Source: Kiloniella spongiae (GTDB lineage: Bacteria > Pseudomonadota > Alphaproteobacteria > Kiloniellales > Kiloniellaceae). Taken from it: a stretch of DNA of 64,000 nt. Position numbers and translations under genes: made by a program. Positions within the stretch are counted from its first letter, which is position 1. The number at the start of each line of letters is the position of its first letter. Below are positions 36,900 through 45,716 of the stretch, piece after piece. The DNA is taken from NCBI RefSeq assembly GCF_001026905.1, contig NZ_LAQL01000011.1:1-64000 (forward strand), given 5' to 3'. The notes beneath the pieces were generated by a model, which saw nothing but the letters and a program-made list of their open reading frames with translations, was not told the origin of the DNA and did no database searches.

Positions 36900-36917
36900 G
36901 TAAAGTTGAGTAGATCG

Positions 36918-38252
36918 ATGGCTTGGTTTTCAAAAAAACTGACAATGAAACAATCTGTTTTGGCGTTCTTTTTAAACATCATCGTCTTGTTGGTGATGTT
37001 TGAGAGCCAAGCCGTCGTTTTACAGGTAACACCTGAGACGCTGATAGCATCCTTGAACAAGGCACAGGACGGTGATGTTCTCGTCTTGGACAAGGGTATC
37101 TATACAGGCCCTATTTTACTCACAAAATCGCTCACACTTATCGGCAAAGAAGGTGCGATCATTGATGGCAATAGCATAGGCAACACGATTGAGGTTCTAG
37201 CACCAGATAGTGTTGTCTCTGGATTGAAGATCATCAACTCTGGCCAGGACCTTTCCCAGCAAAACAGCGGCGTTTTTGTCAATAAAACGGCTCATAATAC
37301 TGTTGTCGAAAATAACATCCTTCAAGACAACCTGATCGGAATTTATCTCTGGGGTCCTAAAAATGCAGTTGTCAGAAATAATCGCGTAGAGGGATTACAG
37401 GTCCTACAGGTCAACGACAGGGGTAACGGTGTCCAGCTTTGGAATACGCCAGGGTCAATTGTCGAAGATAATACAATTCTTTTTGGCCGTGACGGCATCT
37501 TCACCACCACTAGTAAAAAGAACATATTCAGAAACAATATTTTTGAAAAGACACGCTTTGCAATTCATTACATGTACACAAACAACAGCGAGGTCAGTGG
37601 CAATATTTCCCGCGGAAACGATGTCGGGTACGCCTTGATGTTTTCCAAGAAGCTGAAAATAACCAACAACCAGTCTATCAACGACAAAGAGCATGGCTTT
37701 GCGCTTAACTATGCAAATTCATCACTTTTCAAAGGAAACATTGTTGAGAACGGTGGTGTGAAATGTGTTTTCATCTATAACTCGAACAAAAACCGTTTTG
37801 TTCAAAATCGCTTTGAAGGATGTCAAATTGGCATCCATTTCACGGCAGGATCAGAAAAGAACATCGTTAGTGAAAATGCCTTTATTGGTAATCAACATCA
37901 GGTCAAATATGTTGGCACTCGTCATCTGGACTGGTCAGAGAACAATCGCGGTAATTACTGGAGTGATAACCCCGCCTTTGATCTGAACGGTGATAACATT
38001 GCTGATAGTGTCTATCGCCCTAACGATGTTCTAGATCAAGTAATTTGGGCTTACCCCTCTGCCAAACTATTAATCAATTCACCGGCCATGGAAATTTTGC
38101 GCTGGTCACAATCTCAATTCCCATCCTTACAACCCGGTGGTGTTTTTGATAGCGCTCCCCTGATGACTCCCCCACAAATCGATCGTGTTTCATTAAATTC
38201 AGATATATCTATTTCTGGCAGATTAAACCCTGACATGGAGACAAATCCATGA
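36918..38252 (+). CDS. nosD: NosD, copper-centre assembly protein
   Basis: A periplasmic right-handed beta-helix (CASH domain) protein that acts with the NosFY ABC transporter to build the CuZ centre of NosZ. The 444-residue product begins with a hydrophobic signal segment (about residues 20-36) and then shows repeated short strands with Asn ladders, for example NNILQDNLIGIYLWGPKNAVVRNNRVEG and NIFEKTRFAIHYMYTNNSEVSGN. A TTG codon four residues upstream is an alternative start and an ATG nine residues downstream another; the first ATG is used here. It overlaps nosF by an ATGA junction. Confidence 0.93.
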   Translation: MAWFSKKLTMKQSVLAFFLNIIVLLVMFESQAVVLQVTPETLIASLNKAQDGDVLVLDKGIYTGPILLTKSLTLIGKEGAIIDGNSIGNTIEVLAPDSVVSGLKIINSGQDLSQQNSGVFVNKTAHNTVVENNILQDNLIGIYLWGPKNAVVRNNRVEGLQVLQVNDRGNGVQLWNTPGSIVEDNTILFGRDGIFTTTSKKNIFRNNIFEKTRFAIHYMYTNNSEVSGNISRGNDVGYALMFSKKLKITNNQSINDKEHGFALNYANSSLFKGNIVENGGVKCVFIYNSNKNRFVQNRFEGCQIGIHFTAGSEKNIVSENAFIGNQHQVKYVGTRHLDWSENNRGNYWSDNPAFDLNGDNIADSVYRPNDVLDQVIWAYPSAKLLINSPAMEILRWSQSQFPSLQPGGVFDSAPLMTPPQIDRVSLNSDISISGRLNPDMETNP

Positions 38253-39172
38253 TTAAAAACAGCATTATTTTAGAAAATGTGAGCAAACATTACCCGTCTC
38301 ACAAAGCAGTAACAGATATTAATTTCTCTGTGCCCGAAGGTTGCCTTATGGCTTTGGTTGGACATAATGGTGCCGGGAAGACCACGTTGATGAAACTCAT
38401 TCTGGGTTTGGTGCAACCGACAACCGGATCACTCTCAATCCTCGGGCATAATCCAAAAGATCAAGCATCTGTAACCTATCGCAACGCTATCGGCTTTCTA
38501 CCGGAAAATGTCTCGTTTGATGCAAACATGACAGGCAAGGAGCTCATCGCATTTTATGCAAGCCTGAAAGGCGAAATAAAATCACGTAGTCTTGAGCTTA
38601 TGGACATGGTTGGCCTCTCGGCAGCACTTAATCGGCGTTATAAAACTTATTCCAAAGGCATGAAACAACGCCTGGGATTGGCACAGGCGCTTTTGGGTAA
38701 GCCACGATTGCTACTTCTTGATGAGCCAACATCCGGACTTGATCCAGCAGCCAGACAACACTTTTACGATATAATCAGAGACCTTAGAAAAGACGGTGTC
38801 ACGATTTTACTTTGCTCTCATGTTTTAACTGAACTCGAAGCGCAGACAGATGCCGTAACTGTTATGAACTCTGGCAGAGTTGTCGCTTCAGGATCATTGG
38901 AAGATCTTCGCACACAAGCCGGATTACCCCTTAGTCTTCGCATAACAGTCCAAGAAGGTATGAGCGAAAAAATCGCTCAGCCACTTCAAAATCAAAATGC
39001 AACGATAACCAATATGAACGGCAGATATCTGGAAATTGAATGCGCCCCAAGCTCAAAGATGACAATGCTCCGCCACTTGGGGGAACTTGGATCTATTGTT
39101 GAAGACATCGAACTTCAAAACACTTCATTAGATCAACTCTATGCCGTCTTTAGTGACCAGAGAGGGCAATAA
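38249..39172 (+). CDS. nosF: NosF, ABC transporter ATPase
   Basis: A 307-residue ATPase with Walker A GHNGAGKTT, a YSKGMKQRLGLAQAL signature, Walker B LLLLDEPTSGLDP and an H-loop in CSHVLTELE. NosF drives NosY and, with periplasmic NosD and lipoprotein NosL, supplies copper (and earlier-proposed sulfur) for NosZ maturation. Its start overlaps the stop of nosD and nosY starts two bases after its stop. Confidence 0.95.
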   Translation: MIKNSIILENVSKHYPSHKAVTDINFSVPEGCLMALVGHNGAGKTTLMKLILGLVQPTTGSLSILGHNPKDQASVTYRNAIGFLPENVSFDANMTGKELIAFYASLKGEIKSRSLELMDMVGLSAALNRRYKTYSKGMKQRLGLAQALLGKPRLLLLDEPTSGLDPAARQHFYDIIRDLRKDGVTILLCSHVLTELEAQTDAVTVMNSGRVVASGSLEDLRTQAGLPLSLRITVQEGMSEKIAQPLQNQNATITNMNGRYLEIECAPSSKMTMLRHLGELGSIVEDIELQNTSLDQLYAVFSDQRGQ

Positions 39173-39174
39173 TA

Positions 39175-40005
39175 ATGAAAACAATCTGGATCATTGCCCT
39201 AAAAGAACTGAAAGACGCATTGCGAAACCGTTGGATCATTGCCGCTTCTTGTTTATTGGCTGTACTCGCCCTTAGTTTAGCTTTTGTTGGAACAGCACCT
39301 GTAGGCGGCGCTAAAATAAGCACCATGCAAGTAACTGTCGTCAGCCTTTCCAGCCTGTCAGTTTTTCTTGTGCCGTTGATATCTCTGATGCTTTCTTATG
39401 ACAGTATTGTCGGCGAGGTCGAGCGTGGCTCTATGTTATTGCTCCTCACCTACCCGATCAATCGATGGCAAATCATCTTCGGGAAGTTTCTCGGACATAC
39501 GCTCATTTTGTCTATCGCCACAATTCTTGGTTATGGCGCAGCAGGTTTTTTGATTGGCCTTAGTTCCAATGGTGCCAATATTCAGGACTGGCTCGTATTT
39601 AGCAGTTTAATCGCTTCAACTGTTTTACTCGGCAGTGCCTTTTTGTCTATCGGTTATCTCTTGAGCGTTTGTGTCAAAGAACGCGCAACAGCCATTGGTC
39701 TGGCCGTCGCTGTCTGGTTGCTGTTTGTCTTGCTGTTTGATATGGCTGTTTTGGGGGCTTTGGTCGTTGATCAAGGTGAAAACCTGAAGTCTGATTTCGT
39801 CAACTTCCTACTCCTTTTTAATCCAGCAGATTCCTTTAGGTTGCTAAATCTTACAGGCTTTGACAGTACGGCGGCCCTTTCAGGAATGTCGTCTATTGCC
39901 GGACGTGCAGTGCTTCCCGTTCAATATGCCATTATTGCGCTTCTTGGTTGGATTTCTCTACCTCTCTTGCTTTCCGGATATCTTTTTTCAAGGAGAGAGA
40001 TATGA
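39175..40005 (+). CDS. nosY: NosY, ABC transporter permease
   Basis: A 276-residue membrane protein with six predicted helices, the partner of NosF in copper-centre assembly of nitrous oxide reductase. It begins with the typical cytoplasmic helix IWIIALKELKDALRNRWI and has LMLSYDSIVGEVERGSMLLLLTYPINRWQIIFGKFLGH near residues 80-120, characteristic of the family. The last codon overlaps the nosL start (ATGA). Confidence 0.94.
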   Translation: MKTIWIIALKELKDALRNRWIIAASCLLAVLALSLAFVGTAPVGGAKISTMQVTVVSLSSLSVFLVPLISLMLSYDSIVGEVERGSMLLLLTYPINRWQIIFGKFLGHTLILSIATILGYGAAGFLIGLSSNGANIQDWLVFSSLIASTVLLGSAFLSIGYLLSVCVKERATAIGLAVAVWLLFVLLFDMAVLGALVVDQGENLKSDFVNFLLLFNPADSFRLLNLTGFDSTAALSGMSSIAGRAVLPVQYAIIALLGWISLPLLLSGYLFSRREI

Positions 40006-40535
40006 AAAAGCTTTCAACTTTACTTCTGTTATCAAGTTGTATTCTCTTAAACGGTTGTTTTGGTTCGGATGATACCCCTAAGCCAGATCCGGCAACACTT
40101 ACTTCAGATGATCAAAGCTATTTCTGTGGCATGACTGCCGCGGGACATCCGGGACCAAAAGCACAAATCCATATTCTTGGACAGGCCGTTCCTATCTGGT
40201 TTGCGGCCACCAGAGATGCCGTGGGTTATATGAAGCTCCCGGATGAAAGCAATGAAATTACTGCCGTTTATGTCACTGACATGGGAAAAGCCAACTGGCA
40301 ATCACCAGATGCAGGACCCTGGATTGATATAAAAGAAGCAACCTTGGTCATTGAAAGCAAACGTCGTGGCGGTATGGGGGCCCCTGCTGTGGTGCCTTTC
40401 AAAGATCAATCTGCCGCCGAAAGTTTTATAACTCAATATGGCGGCAAGATTACTTCTCTTAATGATATCCCCATTGATTACGTACTGGGGATGGTAGAAA
40501 TCCCCGATAATCCAGTGTTATCTGTAATCGAATAA
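40002..40535 (+). CDS. nosL: NosL, copper chaperone lipoprotein
   Basis: A 177-residue outer-leaflet lipoprotein that hands Cu(I) to the NosDFY machinery. A signal peptide ends in the lipobox LNGC (Cys18). The copper-binding CGM motif appears in YFCGMTAAGHPGPKAQIH, followed by a conserved Met-rich strand (VGYMKLPDE, YVTDMGKANW). An open frame runs upstream, but the ATG overlapping the nosY stop at 40002 gives the correct lipoprotein signal. Confidence 0.94.
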   Translation: MKKLSTLLLLSSCILLNGCFGSDDTPKPDPATLTSDDQSYFCGMTAAGHPGPKAQIHILGQAVPIWFAATRDAVGYMKLPDESNEITAVYVTDMGKANWQSPDAGPWIDIKEATLVIESKRRGGMGAPAVVPFKDQSAAESFITQYGGKITSLNDIPIDYVLGMVEIPDNPVLSVIE

Positions 40536-40560
40536 CGAACCTATAGTCAGGTAAATAACC

Positions 40561-41562
40561 ATGCTCACGAATAAAGCCAGACGACGCGTTCTTCAAATTA
40601 TCGGAACAGCATCACTTCTTTCGCCCGCTTTAATAAAACAGGCTGTCGCGCAGGATAATTTAAAAGAAACGGCACTTCATAAATGGCAGGGTATTGCCCT
40701 TGGGGGACAAGCTGAAATCATCCTTCCAAAGGAAAATGGATCAAAAGAGCTCGCGCATAAAATCCGACAAGAAATAAAGCGTTTAGAAAATATCTTTAGC
40801 CTCTATATTCCAGGTTCCGAAATTAATCGTTTAAATACTAGAGGCGAAATATTAAATCCTTCGCCAGAACTTTATCATGTGATCTCAACATCACATTCGA
40901 TCTCATCCCTTACCAAAGGAGCGTTTGACATAACGGTACAGCCCATGTGGTTGCTTCACAGCGAAATGCCCAACCTGACAGACTACAAACGCCATCAAAT
41001 GGCGCAATCAATCAGTGAATTGGTTGATTACAGAAACATTGATACTTCGGTGAACAAGATATCTTTCAAAAAAAGTGGCATGGCAATTACATTAAATGGT
41101 ATCGCCCAGGGCTTTATTACCGATCACATATATCAATTACTGAAAAGCCATGGATTAACAAAAAGCCTTGTAAATATTGGAGAAATCAAAGCCCTTGGAA
41201 CACATCCTTCTGGGCGAGAATGGACGATCGCGATTGATAATGAAGGACAACAGTCTTTAGAAAACGCTGTAAATCTACACGCAGGGAAAGCGATTGCCAC
41301 CTCGACCCCAACCGGAACGGTTCTGCGTGATGGACATTCACATCTAATTCAAGCGCACTCATTACTGGTCCGTGATTTTCGTACCCAACCTCTTTACAAA
41401 TCTATGAGTGTAATCGCCAATAACGCAACCAAGGCTGATGCGTTATCGACAGGACTGTCTTTCATCCCAGTGCAAGAGTTGAAGGATACCCTATCAACAG
41501 AGAACGATATAGAAATCATAGCAAAAACGAGTACTGGCGAGACCATCCGTATCCAAGTTTAA
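40561..41562 (+). CDS. nosX: NosX, FAD:protein FMN transferase (ApbE family)
   Basis: A 333-residue periplasmic ApbE-family flavin transferase that attaches FMN to the threonine of NosR. It has a Tat-like signal (KARRRVLQIIG, ending near KQAVAQ at 31), then the family segments LGGQAEIIL, FSLYIPGSEINRLN, KGAFDITVQPMW, INLNGIAQGFITDHI (ALNGIAQG) and a C-terminal metal-binding part with NNATKADALSTGLSFIP. It follows nosL by 25 bases and closes the nosRZDFYLX operon. The end is 24 bases from the convergent potI gene. Confidence 0.92.
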   Translation: MLTNKARRRVLQIIGTASLLSPALIKQAVAQDNLKETALHKWQGIALGGQAEIILPKENGSKELAHKIRQEIKRLENIFSLYIPGSEINRLNTRGEILNPSPELYHVISTSHSISSLTKGAFDITVQPMWLLHSEMPNLTDYKRHQMAQSISELVDYRNIDTSVNKISFKKSGMAITLNGIAQGFITDHIYQLLKSHGLTKSLVNIGEIKALGTHPSGREWTIAIDNEGQQSLENAVNLHAGKAIATSTPTGTVLRDGHSHLIQAHSLLVRDFRTQPLYKSMSVIANNATKADALSTGLSFIPVQELKDTLSTENDIEIIAKTSTGETIRIQV

Positions 41563-41586
41563 GTCCTGATTGTCATCAGCATTTGA

Positions 41587-42402
41587 TTAGGATTCAGCCA
41601 TTAATTCATCGGCTTTGCGTTGTGCTTCAGCTCTTTTTGTTAGAATTGACGCCGTAATAACCCCCATCGTGACAATCATGATCAATATGGTTGAAAGTGC
41701 ATTAATTTTTGGCGTCACACCAAGCCGAACCTGACTATAGATTTTCATTGGCAACGTTGTCGCCCCCGGCCCAGAGGTAAAGGATGCAATCACCAGATCA
41801 TCCAAAGACAAAGTAAAGGCTAAAAGCCAGGCAGAAATAATCGCTGGGGCCATGATCGGAAGTGTAACCTTTATAAAGGACTGAAAAGGCGTACAGCCCA
41901 AATCGGTCGCAGCTTCTTCTAATGAACGATCAAAGGTAACCATCCGCGAAGAGACCACAACAGCCGCGTAACACATCGAAAATGTAATGTGCGCCATTGT
42001 AATGGTCCAAAACCCTCTATCGACGCCCATGGCAACAAAAAGTAAAAGCAGGGAAAGTCCGGTTATCACTTCTGGCATCACCAACGGCGCATATATCATT
42101 CCGGAAAAAAGAGTGCGTCCCCGAAAACGTCCGGCACGGACCATTACAACAGCCGCAAGGGTTCCCAGGATTGTCGCTACCGTTGCCGATAACAATGCAA
42201 CACGCAACGTAACCAAGGCCGCATCGAGAAAAGCTTCATCTTTGAAAAGCTCGACATACCATTTGGTTGAGAAACCAGCCCAAACGGTTACAAGCCGAGA
42301 TTCATTAAAACTGAAGAAAACCAGAATAAGAATGGGGAGATACAGAAAGACAAAACCCAATGTCAGTGACGTGGTATTAAACCAGGTAAAACGATTACTC
42401 AC
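41587..42402 (-). CDS. potI: Putrescine ABC transporter permease PotI
   Basis: A 271-residue permease of the PotC/PotI group with six helices and the EAA loop SLEEAATDLGCTPFQSFIKVTLPIMAPAI near residues 160-190. It forms the channel with PotH. It begins at GTG overlapping the potH stop (GTGA), so is translationally coupled. It is the last gene of the left arm of the putrescine locus and is convergent with nosX. Confidence 0.92.
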   Translation of the reverse strand: MSNRFTWFNTTSLTLGFVFLYLPILILVFFSFNESRLVTVWAGFSTKWYVELFKDEAFLDAALVTLRVALLSATVATILGTLAAVVMVRAGRFRGRTLFSGMIYAPLVMPEVITGLSLLLLFVAMGVDRGFWTITMAHITFSMCYAAVVVSSRMVTFDRSLEEAATDLGCTPFQSFIKVTLPIMAPAIISAWLLAFTLSLDDLVIASFTSGPGATTLPMKIYSQVRLGVTPKINALSTILIMIVTMGVITASILTKRAEAQRKADELMAES

Positions 42403-43301
42403 TGTTCTGCCTCCTGCGCACGCTCTTGCTGTTTTTGGAACAGAACAATCGGTACGATCAACAATAATAGAAGCAATACCGCAACTGCTGATGCCACTGG
42501 CCAGTCTCTATTACTAAAGAATTCAGCCCAGAGAGTCTTACCAATCATCTTGGTGTCAGATCCGCCAAGAAGATCTGGAATAACAAATTCACCAATTGCC
42601 GGAATAAAGACCAGGAAAGATCCTGCAATAATACCCGGCATAGAAAGAGGTAAAGTTACCTTCCAAAAGGCAGAAATCGCCGTACAGCCAAGATCTTGCG
42701 CCGCTTCCAGAAGTGATCCATCCATCTTTTCAAGCGAGGAATAGAGCGGAAGCACCATAAAGGGCAGATAAGAATAGACAATCCCTATATAAACGGCTGT
42801 ATCTGTATTCAGGATCTGTAGCGGATCGTCAATAATACCCACAAACATCAGAAGCTGATTAAGAAGGCCCTCGGTTTTCAGGATACCAATCCAGGCATAA
42901 ACCCTGATCAGAAAACTCGTCCAAAAAGGCAGGATAATTAGCATCAGCAGTGTTGGTCGCCATTCAGAAGGCGCCTTTGCCATGGAATAGGCCAAGGGAT
43001 AGCCGATCAACAATGTCAAAACCGTGGAAACAAACGCAATTCTCAAGCTGGATAGGTAACTCGTCCAATAGAGATCATCTTCGGTAAGCCAGATATAATT
43101 CTCAAAATCCAGCTCAACCAGTAAAGCCTTGAGCCCTTCCCATCCGCTTTCAAGATCAAAGGTCGGCGTGTAGGGAGGAATGGCAACAGCAACATCCGAG
43201 AGTGAAATTTTAAGCACAATCCCGAAAGGAACGAGAAAAAGCAGGAACAACCAGAAATAAGGTATCCCGATAAGTAATAAGCGTCCGAGTTTCTTATCCA
43301 T
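42399..43301 (-). CDS. potH: Putrescine ABC transporter permease PotH
   Basis: A 300-residue permease of the PotB/PotH type, with an N-terminal helix (LGRLLLIGIPYFWLFLLFLVPFGIVLK), the conserved family segment GYPLAYSMAKAP and the EAA loop SLLEAAQDLGCTAISAFWKVTLPLSMPGI in residues about 205-235. Works with PotI, PotG and PotF for putrescine import. It lies 11 bases after potG. Confidence 0.93.
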   Translation of the reverse strand: MDKKLGRLLLIGIPYFWLFLLFLVPFGIVLKISLSDVAVAIPPYTPTFDLESGWEGLKALLVELDFENYIWLTEDDLYWTSYLSSLRIAFVSTVLTLLIGYPLAYSMAKAPSEWRPTLLMLIILPFWTSFLIRVYAWIGILKTEGLLNQLLMFVGIIDDPLQILNTDTAVYIGIVYSYLPFMVLPLYSSLEKMDGSLLEAAQDLGCTAISAFWKVTLPLSMPGIIAGSFLVFIPAIGEFVIPDLLGGSDTKMIGKTLWAEFFSNRDWPVASAVAVLLLLLLIVPIVLFQKQQERAQEAEQ

Positions 43302-43312
43302 GATTCCCGCCC

Positions 43313-44458
43313 TTAATCCAAAAGGACACCGGCGGTATTACGCCAGGACAACCAAACCTGATCTTCCCAGGTAAATTCACGATTTGCGAGACGACGGCGG
43401 TTTGATTCCTGTGCTTTGAAAATCATACCGTTGCTTAGCTTTACGTAATAGGTTGATAGATTACCGATATAAGCAATATCATCTATCTGCCCTCTGATCC
43501 TATTATCTGCATCCAGCGGCTCTTCACGAGAAACATGTACTTTTTCAGGGCGAATAGCAAAACAGGCATTCTCATTCTCTGACCGCTTTGTATTATTCGC
43601 TATGGCGATTTCCGGTTGTCCTTCGGCCCAGGATAGCTTGATTCCCTCGTCGGTTCGATTATCAAGCCGACCTTCAATAATATTTACATCGCCGATAAAG
43701 TCAGCAACATAGCGGCTATTAGGGTATTCATATATAACTTCAGGTGTTGCAACTTGCATGATCTTGCCGTCATCCATCACCGCTATGCGGCTGGCGACGG
43801 TCATGGCTTCTTCCTGATCATGCGTTACAATAACAAAGGTCATACCCAGTTTTTCCTGAATATCCATCAGCTCAAACTGGGTTTGTTCCCGCAGCTTTTT
43901 ATCAAGTGCGCCAAGCGGTTCATCCAACAAAAGAAGCTTCGGTTTTTTTGCCAATGAACGGGCAAGTGCCACCCTTTGACGCTGTCCACCGGAAAGTTGG
44001 TGAGGTTTGCGCTTGGCAAACTTACGTAGCTGCACAAGCGACAGCATTTCCTCAACGCGTTCTTCAATGAGATTTTTTGGCCATTTATCCTGTTTCAACC
44101 CAAAGGCAATATTAGCCTCAACCGTCATATGCGGGAAAAGGGCATAGGATTGAAACATCATATTTACAGGACGTTTATAAGGCGGGACCGCGCCAATATC
44201 ATCATCGCCAAGAGAAATTATACCTTCGCTGGGCGTTTCAAACCCGGCAAGCATACGCATCATCGTTGTTTTCCCACAGCCAGAAGGCCCGAGTAAAGCA
44301 AAGAACTCACGCTCATAGATATCAAGACTGATATCATCAATCGCGGTAAATGATCCGAAACGCTTGGTAACATTCTTAAATTGCACCAACGGCTTTTCAT
44401 TGGGGTTGTCCCAAGGCTCAAAGCGAGTTGATGGTTTCTTGGCTGATGAAATATTCAT
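43313..44458 (-). CDS. potG: Putrescine ABC transporter ATPase PotG
   Basis: A 381-residue ATPase of the PotA/PotG family. It has Walker A GPSGCGKTT, signature [15 protein letters not shown], Walker B LLLLDEPLGALDKKLRE and the H-loop VTHDQEEAMT, then a C-terminal TOBE domain (FAIRPEKVHVS, DIAYIGNLSTYYVKL). The frame is open for 33 more codons upstream, but the ATG at 44458 has GAGGGTG in front and gives the E. coli PotG-like N-terminus. A hairpin separates it from potF. Confidence 0.93.
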   Translation of the reverse strand: MNISSAKKPSTRFEPWDNPNEKPLVQFKNVTKRFGSFTAIDDISLDIYEREFFALLGPSGCGKTTMMRMLAGFETPSEGIISLGDDDIGAVPPYKRPVNMMFQSYALFPHMTVEANIAFGLKQDKWPKNLIEERVEEMLSLVQLRKFAKRKPHQLSGGQRQRVALARSLAKKPKLLLLDEPLGALDKKLREQTQFELMDIQEKLGMTFVIVTHDQEEAMTVASRIAVMDDGKIMQVATPEVIYEYPNSRYVADFIGDVNIIEGRLDNRTDEGIKLSWAEGQPEIAIANNTKRSENENACFAIRPEKVHVSREEPLDADNRIRGQIDDIAYIGNLSTYYVKLSNGMIFKAQESNRRRLANREFTWEDQVWLSWRNTAGVLLD

Positions 44459-44487
44459 AGCACCCTCAAATAAGACTCTATACAAAC

Positions 44488-44520
44488 AAAGCATCGCCTC
44501 AACAAATGAGACGATGCTTT
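44488..44520 (-). other. Intercistronic hairpin between potF and potG
   Basis: Arms at 44488-44501 (AAAGCATCGCCTCA) and 44507-44520 (TGAGACGATGCTTT) pair over 14 positions with one wobble and a five-base loop. On the minus strand TGTTTGT follows the stem. It is nine bases after the potF stop codon and may reduce readthrough into potGHI or protect the potF 3' end. Confidence 0.65.
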
Positions 44521-44529
44521 TATCTGGAT

Positions 44530-45627
44530 TTAACTGCCGCTTTTGATCTTCGTCCACGCGCGTGTCACAACACGTTGAGTTTTTGGATCATAGGGTGTCA
44601 GTGTATAGAGGCCTTCCATGGTACCTGAATCAGGATAAATCGCCGGGTCGCCGATAACATCTTCTTCCAGAAGCTTTTGGGAAGCAAGATTACCATTAGC
44701 GTAATAAACATAATTTGAAGCTTTCGCCATCACGTCATCACGCATGATATAGTCAATAAACTTATGTGCATTTTCAGCGTTTGCAGCATCAGCAGGAATA
44801 GCCATCTGATCAAACCACATCAAGGCACCTTCTTTAGGGATGCTGTAGTCAACAATAACACCGTTATCTGCCTCTGTCGCTCTGTCCCGCGCGATAAGCA
44901 TATCGCCAGACCACCCCACTGAAAGGCAGATATCACCATTAGCCAGGGCCGATATATTTTCCGATGAATGGAATTTCTGAACAAAAGGACGAATTGACAT
45001 CAGAAGATCTTCGGCAGCTTTCAAATCTGCTTTATCGCGGCTATCTGGATTTTTCCCCAGGTAATTAAGAGCAGCCGGAATCATTTCATCCGATGCATCA
45101 AGAAGATAAACGCCGCAATCTTTGAGCTTTGCCAATTTTTCAGGATTAAAGACAATATCCCAGCTTTCAATGCGCTCAAGGCCAAGGCGCTCTTTAACCA
45201 TATCAACATTGTACCCGATACCCGTGGTGCCCCACATATAATTCACGGAATAAACGTTACCCGGGTCGTATTTTTCGACGCGCTCGCTCACAACATCCCA
45301 AAGATTGCCTTTGTTCGTCAGTTTTGATTGATCAAGTTTTTGGAAAACACCAGCCTGGATTTGACGGGCGAGAAAGGTACCGGACGGGACGACCACATCG
45401 TAACCGGAACTACCGGCAAGAAGTTTTGTCTCCAAGACATCATTTGAATCAAAAACATCATAGACCACTTTGATCCCGGTTTCTTTTTCAAAATCCGCAA
45501 GAATTTCTTCGTCAATATAATCTGACCAGTTAAAGACATTAACGACTTCTTCTGCACTCGCTTGGGTACTCACTGCCAAGCCAAGTGCCAAAACACTGGT
45601 CAGCAAACCATTTCCAATTTTTTTCAC
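44530..45627 (-). CDS. potF: Putrescine-binding periplasmic protein PotF
   Basis: A 365-residue binding protein of the PotD/PotF family. A Sec signal (to about residue 25, STQASAEE) is followed by VVNVFNWSDYIDEEILADFEKETGIKVVYDVFDSND, the standard start of polyamine binders, with ligand-pocket features GYDVVVPSGTFLARQI and DICLSVGWSGD. It starts at GTG with GGAGG upstream. Hairpins lie on both sides of the gene. Downstream are its ATPase and permeases; upstream are putrescine-degrading enzymes, which supports putrescine as ligand. Confidence 0.92.
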   Translation of the reverse strand: MKKIGNGLLTSVLALGLAVSTQASAEEVVNVFNWSDYIDEEILADFEKETGIKVVYDVFDSNDVLETKLLAGSSGYDVVVPSGTFLARQIQAGVFQKLDQSKLTNKGNLWDVVSERVEKYDPGNVYSVNYMWGTTGIGYNVDMVKERLGLERIESWDIVFNPEKLAKLKDCGVYLLDASDEMIPAALNYLGKNPDSRDKADLKAAEDLLMSIRPFVQKFHSSENISALANGDICLSVGWSGDMLIARDRATEADNGVIVDYSIPKEGALMWFDQMAIPADAANAENAHKFIDYIMRDDVMAKASNYVYYANGNLASQKLLEEDVIGDPAIYPDSGTMEGLYTLTPYDPKTQRVVTRAWTKIKSGS

Positions 45628-45667
45628 GATGTAGCCTCCGTTATGTATATGTACCCGGTAAAGTTAT

Positions 45668-45710
45668 GTGGATATCAGTCTCATTTTTTTGATGAGTTTT
45701 CAATATCCAC
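45668..45710 (-). other. Nested stem-loop upstream of potF
   Basis: An outer 8-bp pair (GTGGATAT 45668-45675 with ATATCCAC 45703-45710) encloses an inner 5-bp pair (CTCAT 45680-45684 with ATGAG 45692-45696). It lies seven bases after the aminotransferase stop and 40 before the potF start. It may be a processing site that defines a separate potF message. Confidence 0.5.
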
Positions 45711-45716
45711 TCCCAG

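Noticed and set aside
45689-45703. FNR-like TTGAT...TTCAA upstream of potF
   Set aside because: The half-sites are five rather than four bases apart and lie within a stem-loop in the middle of an operon.
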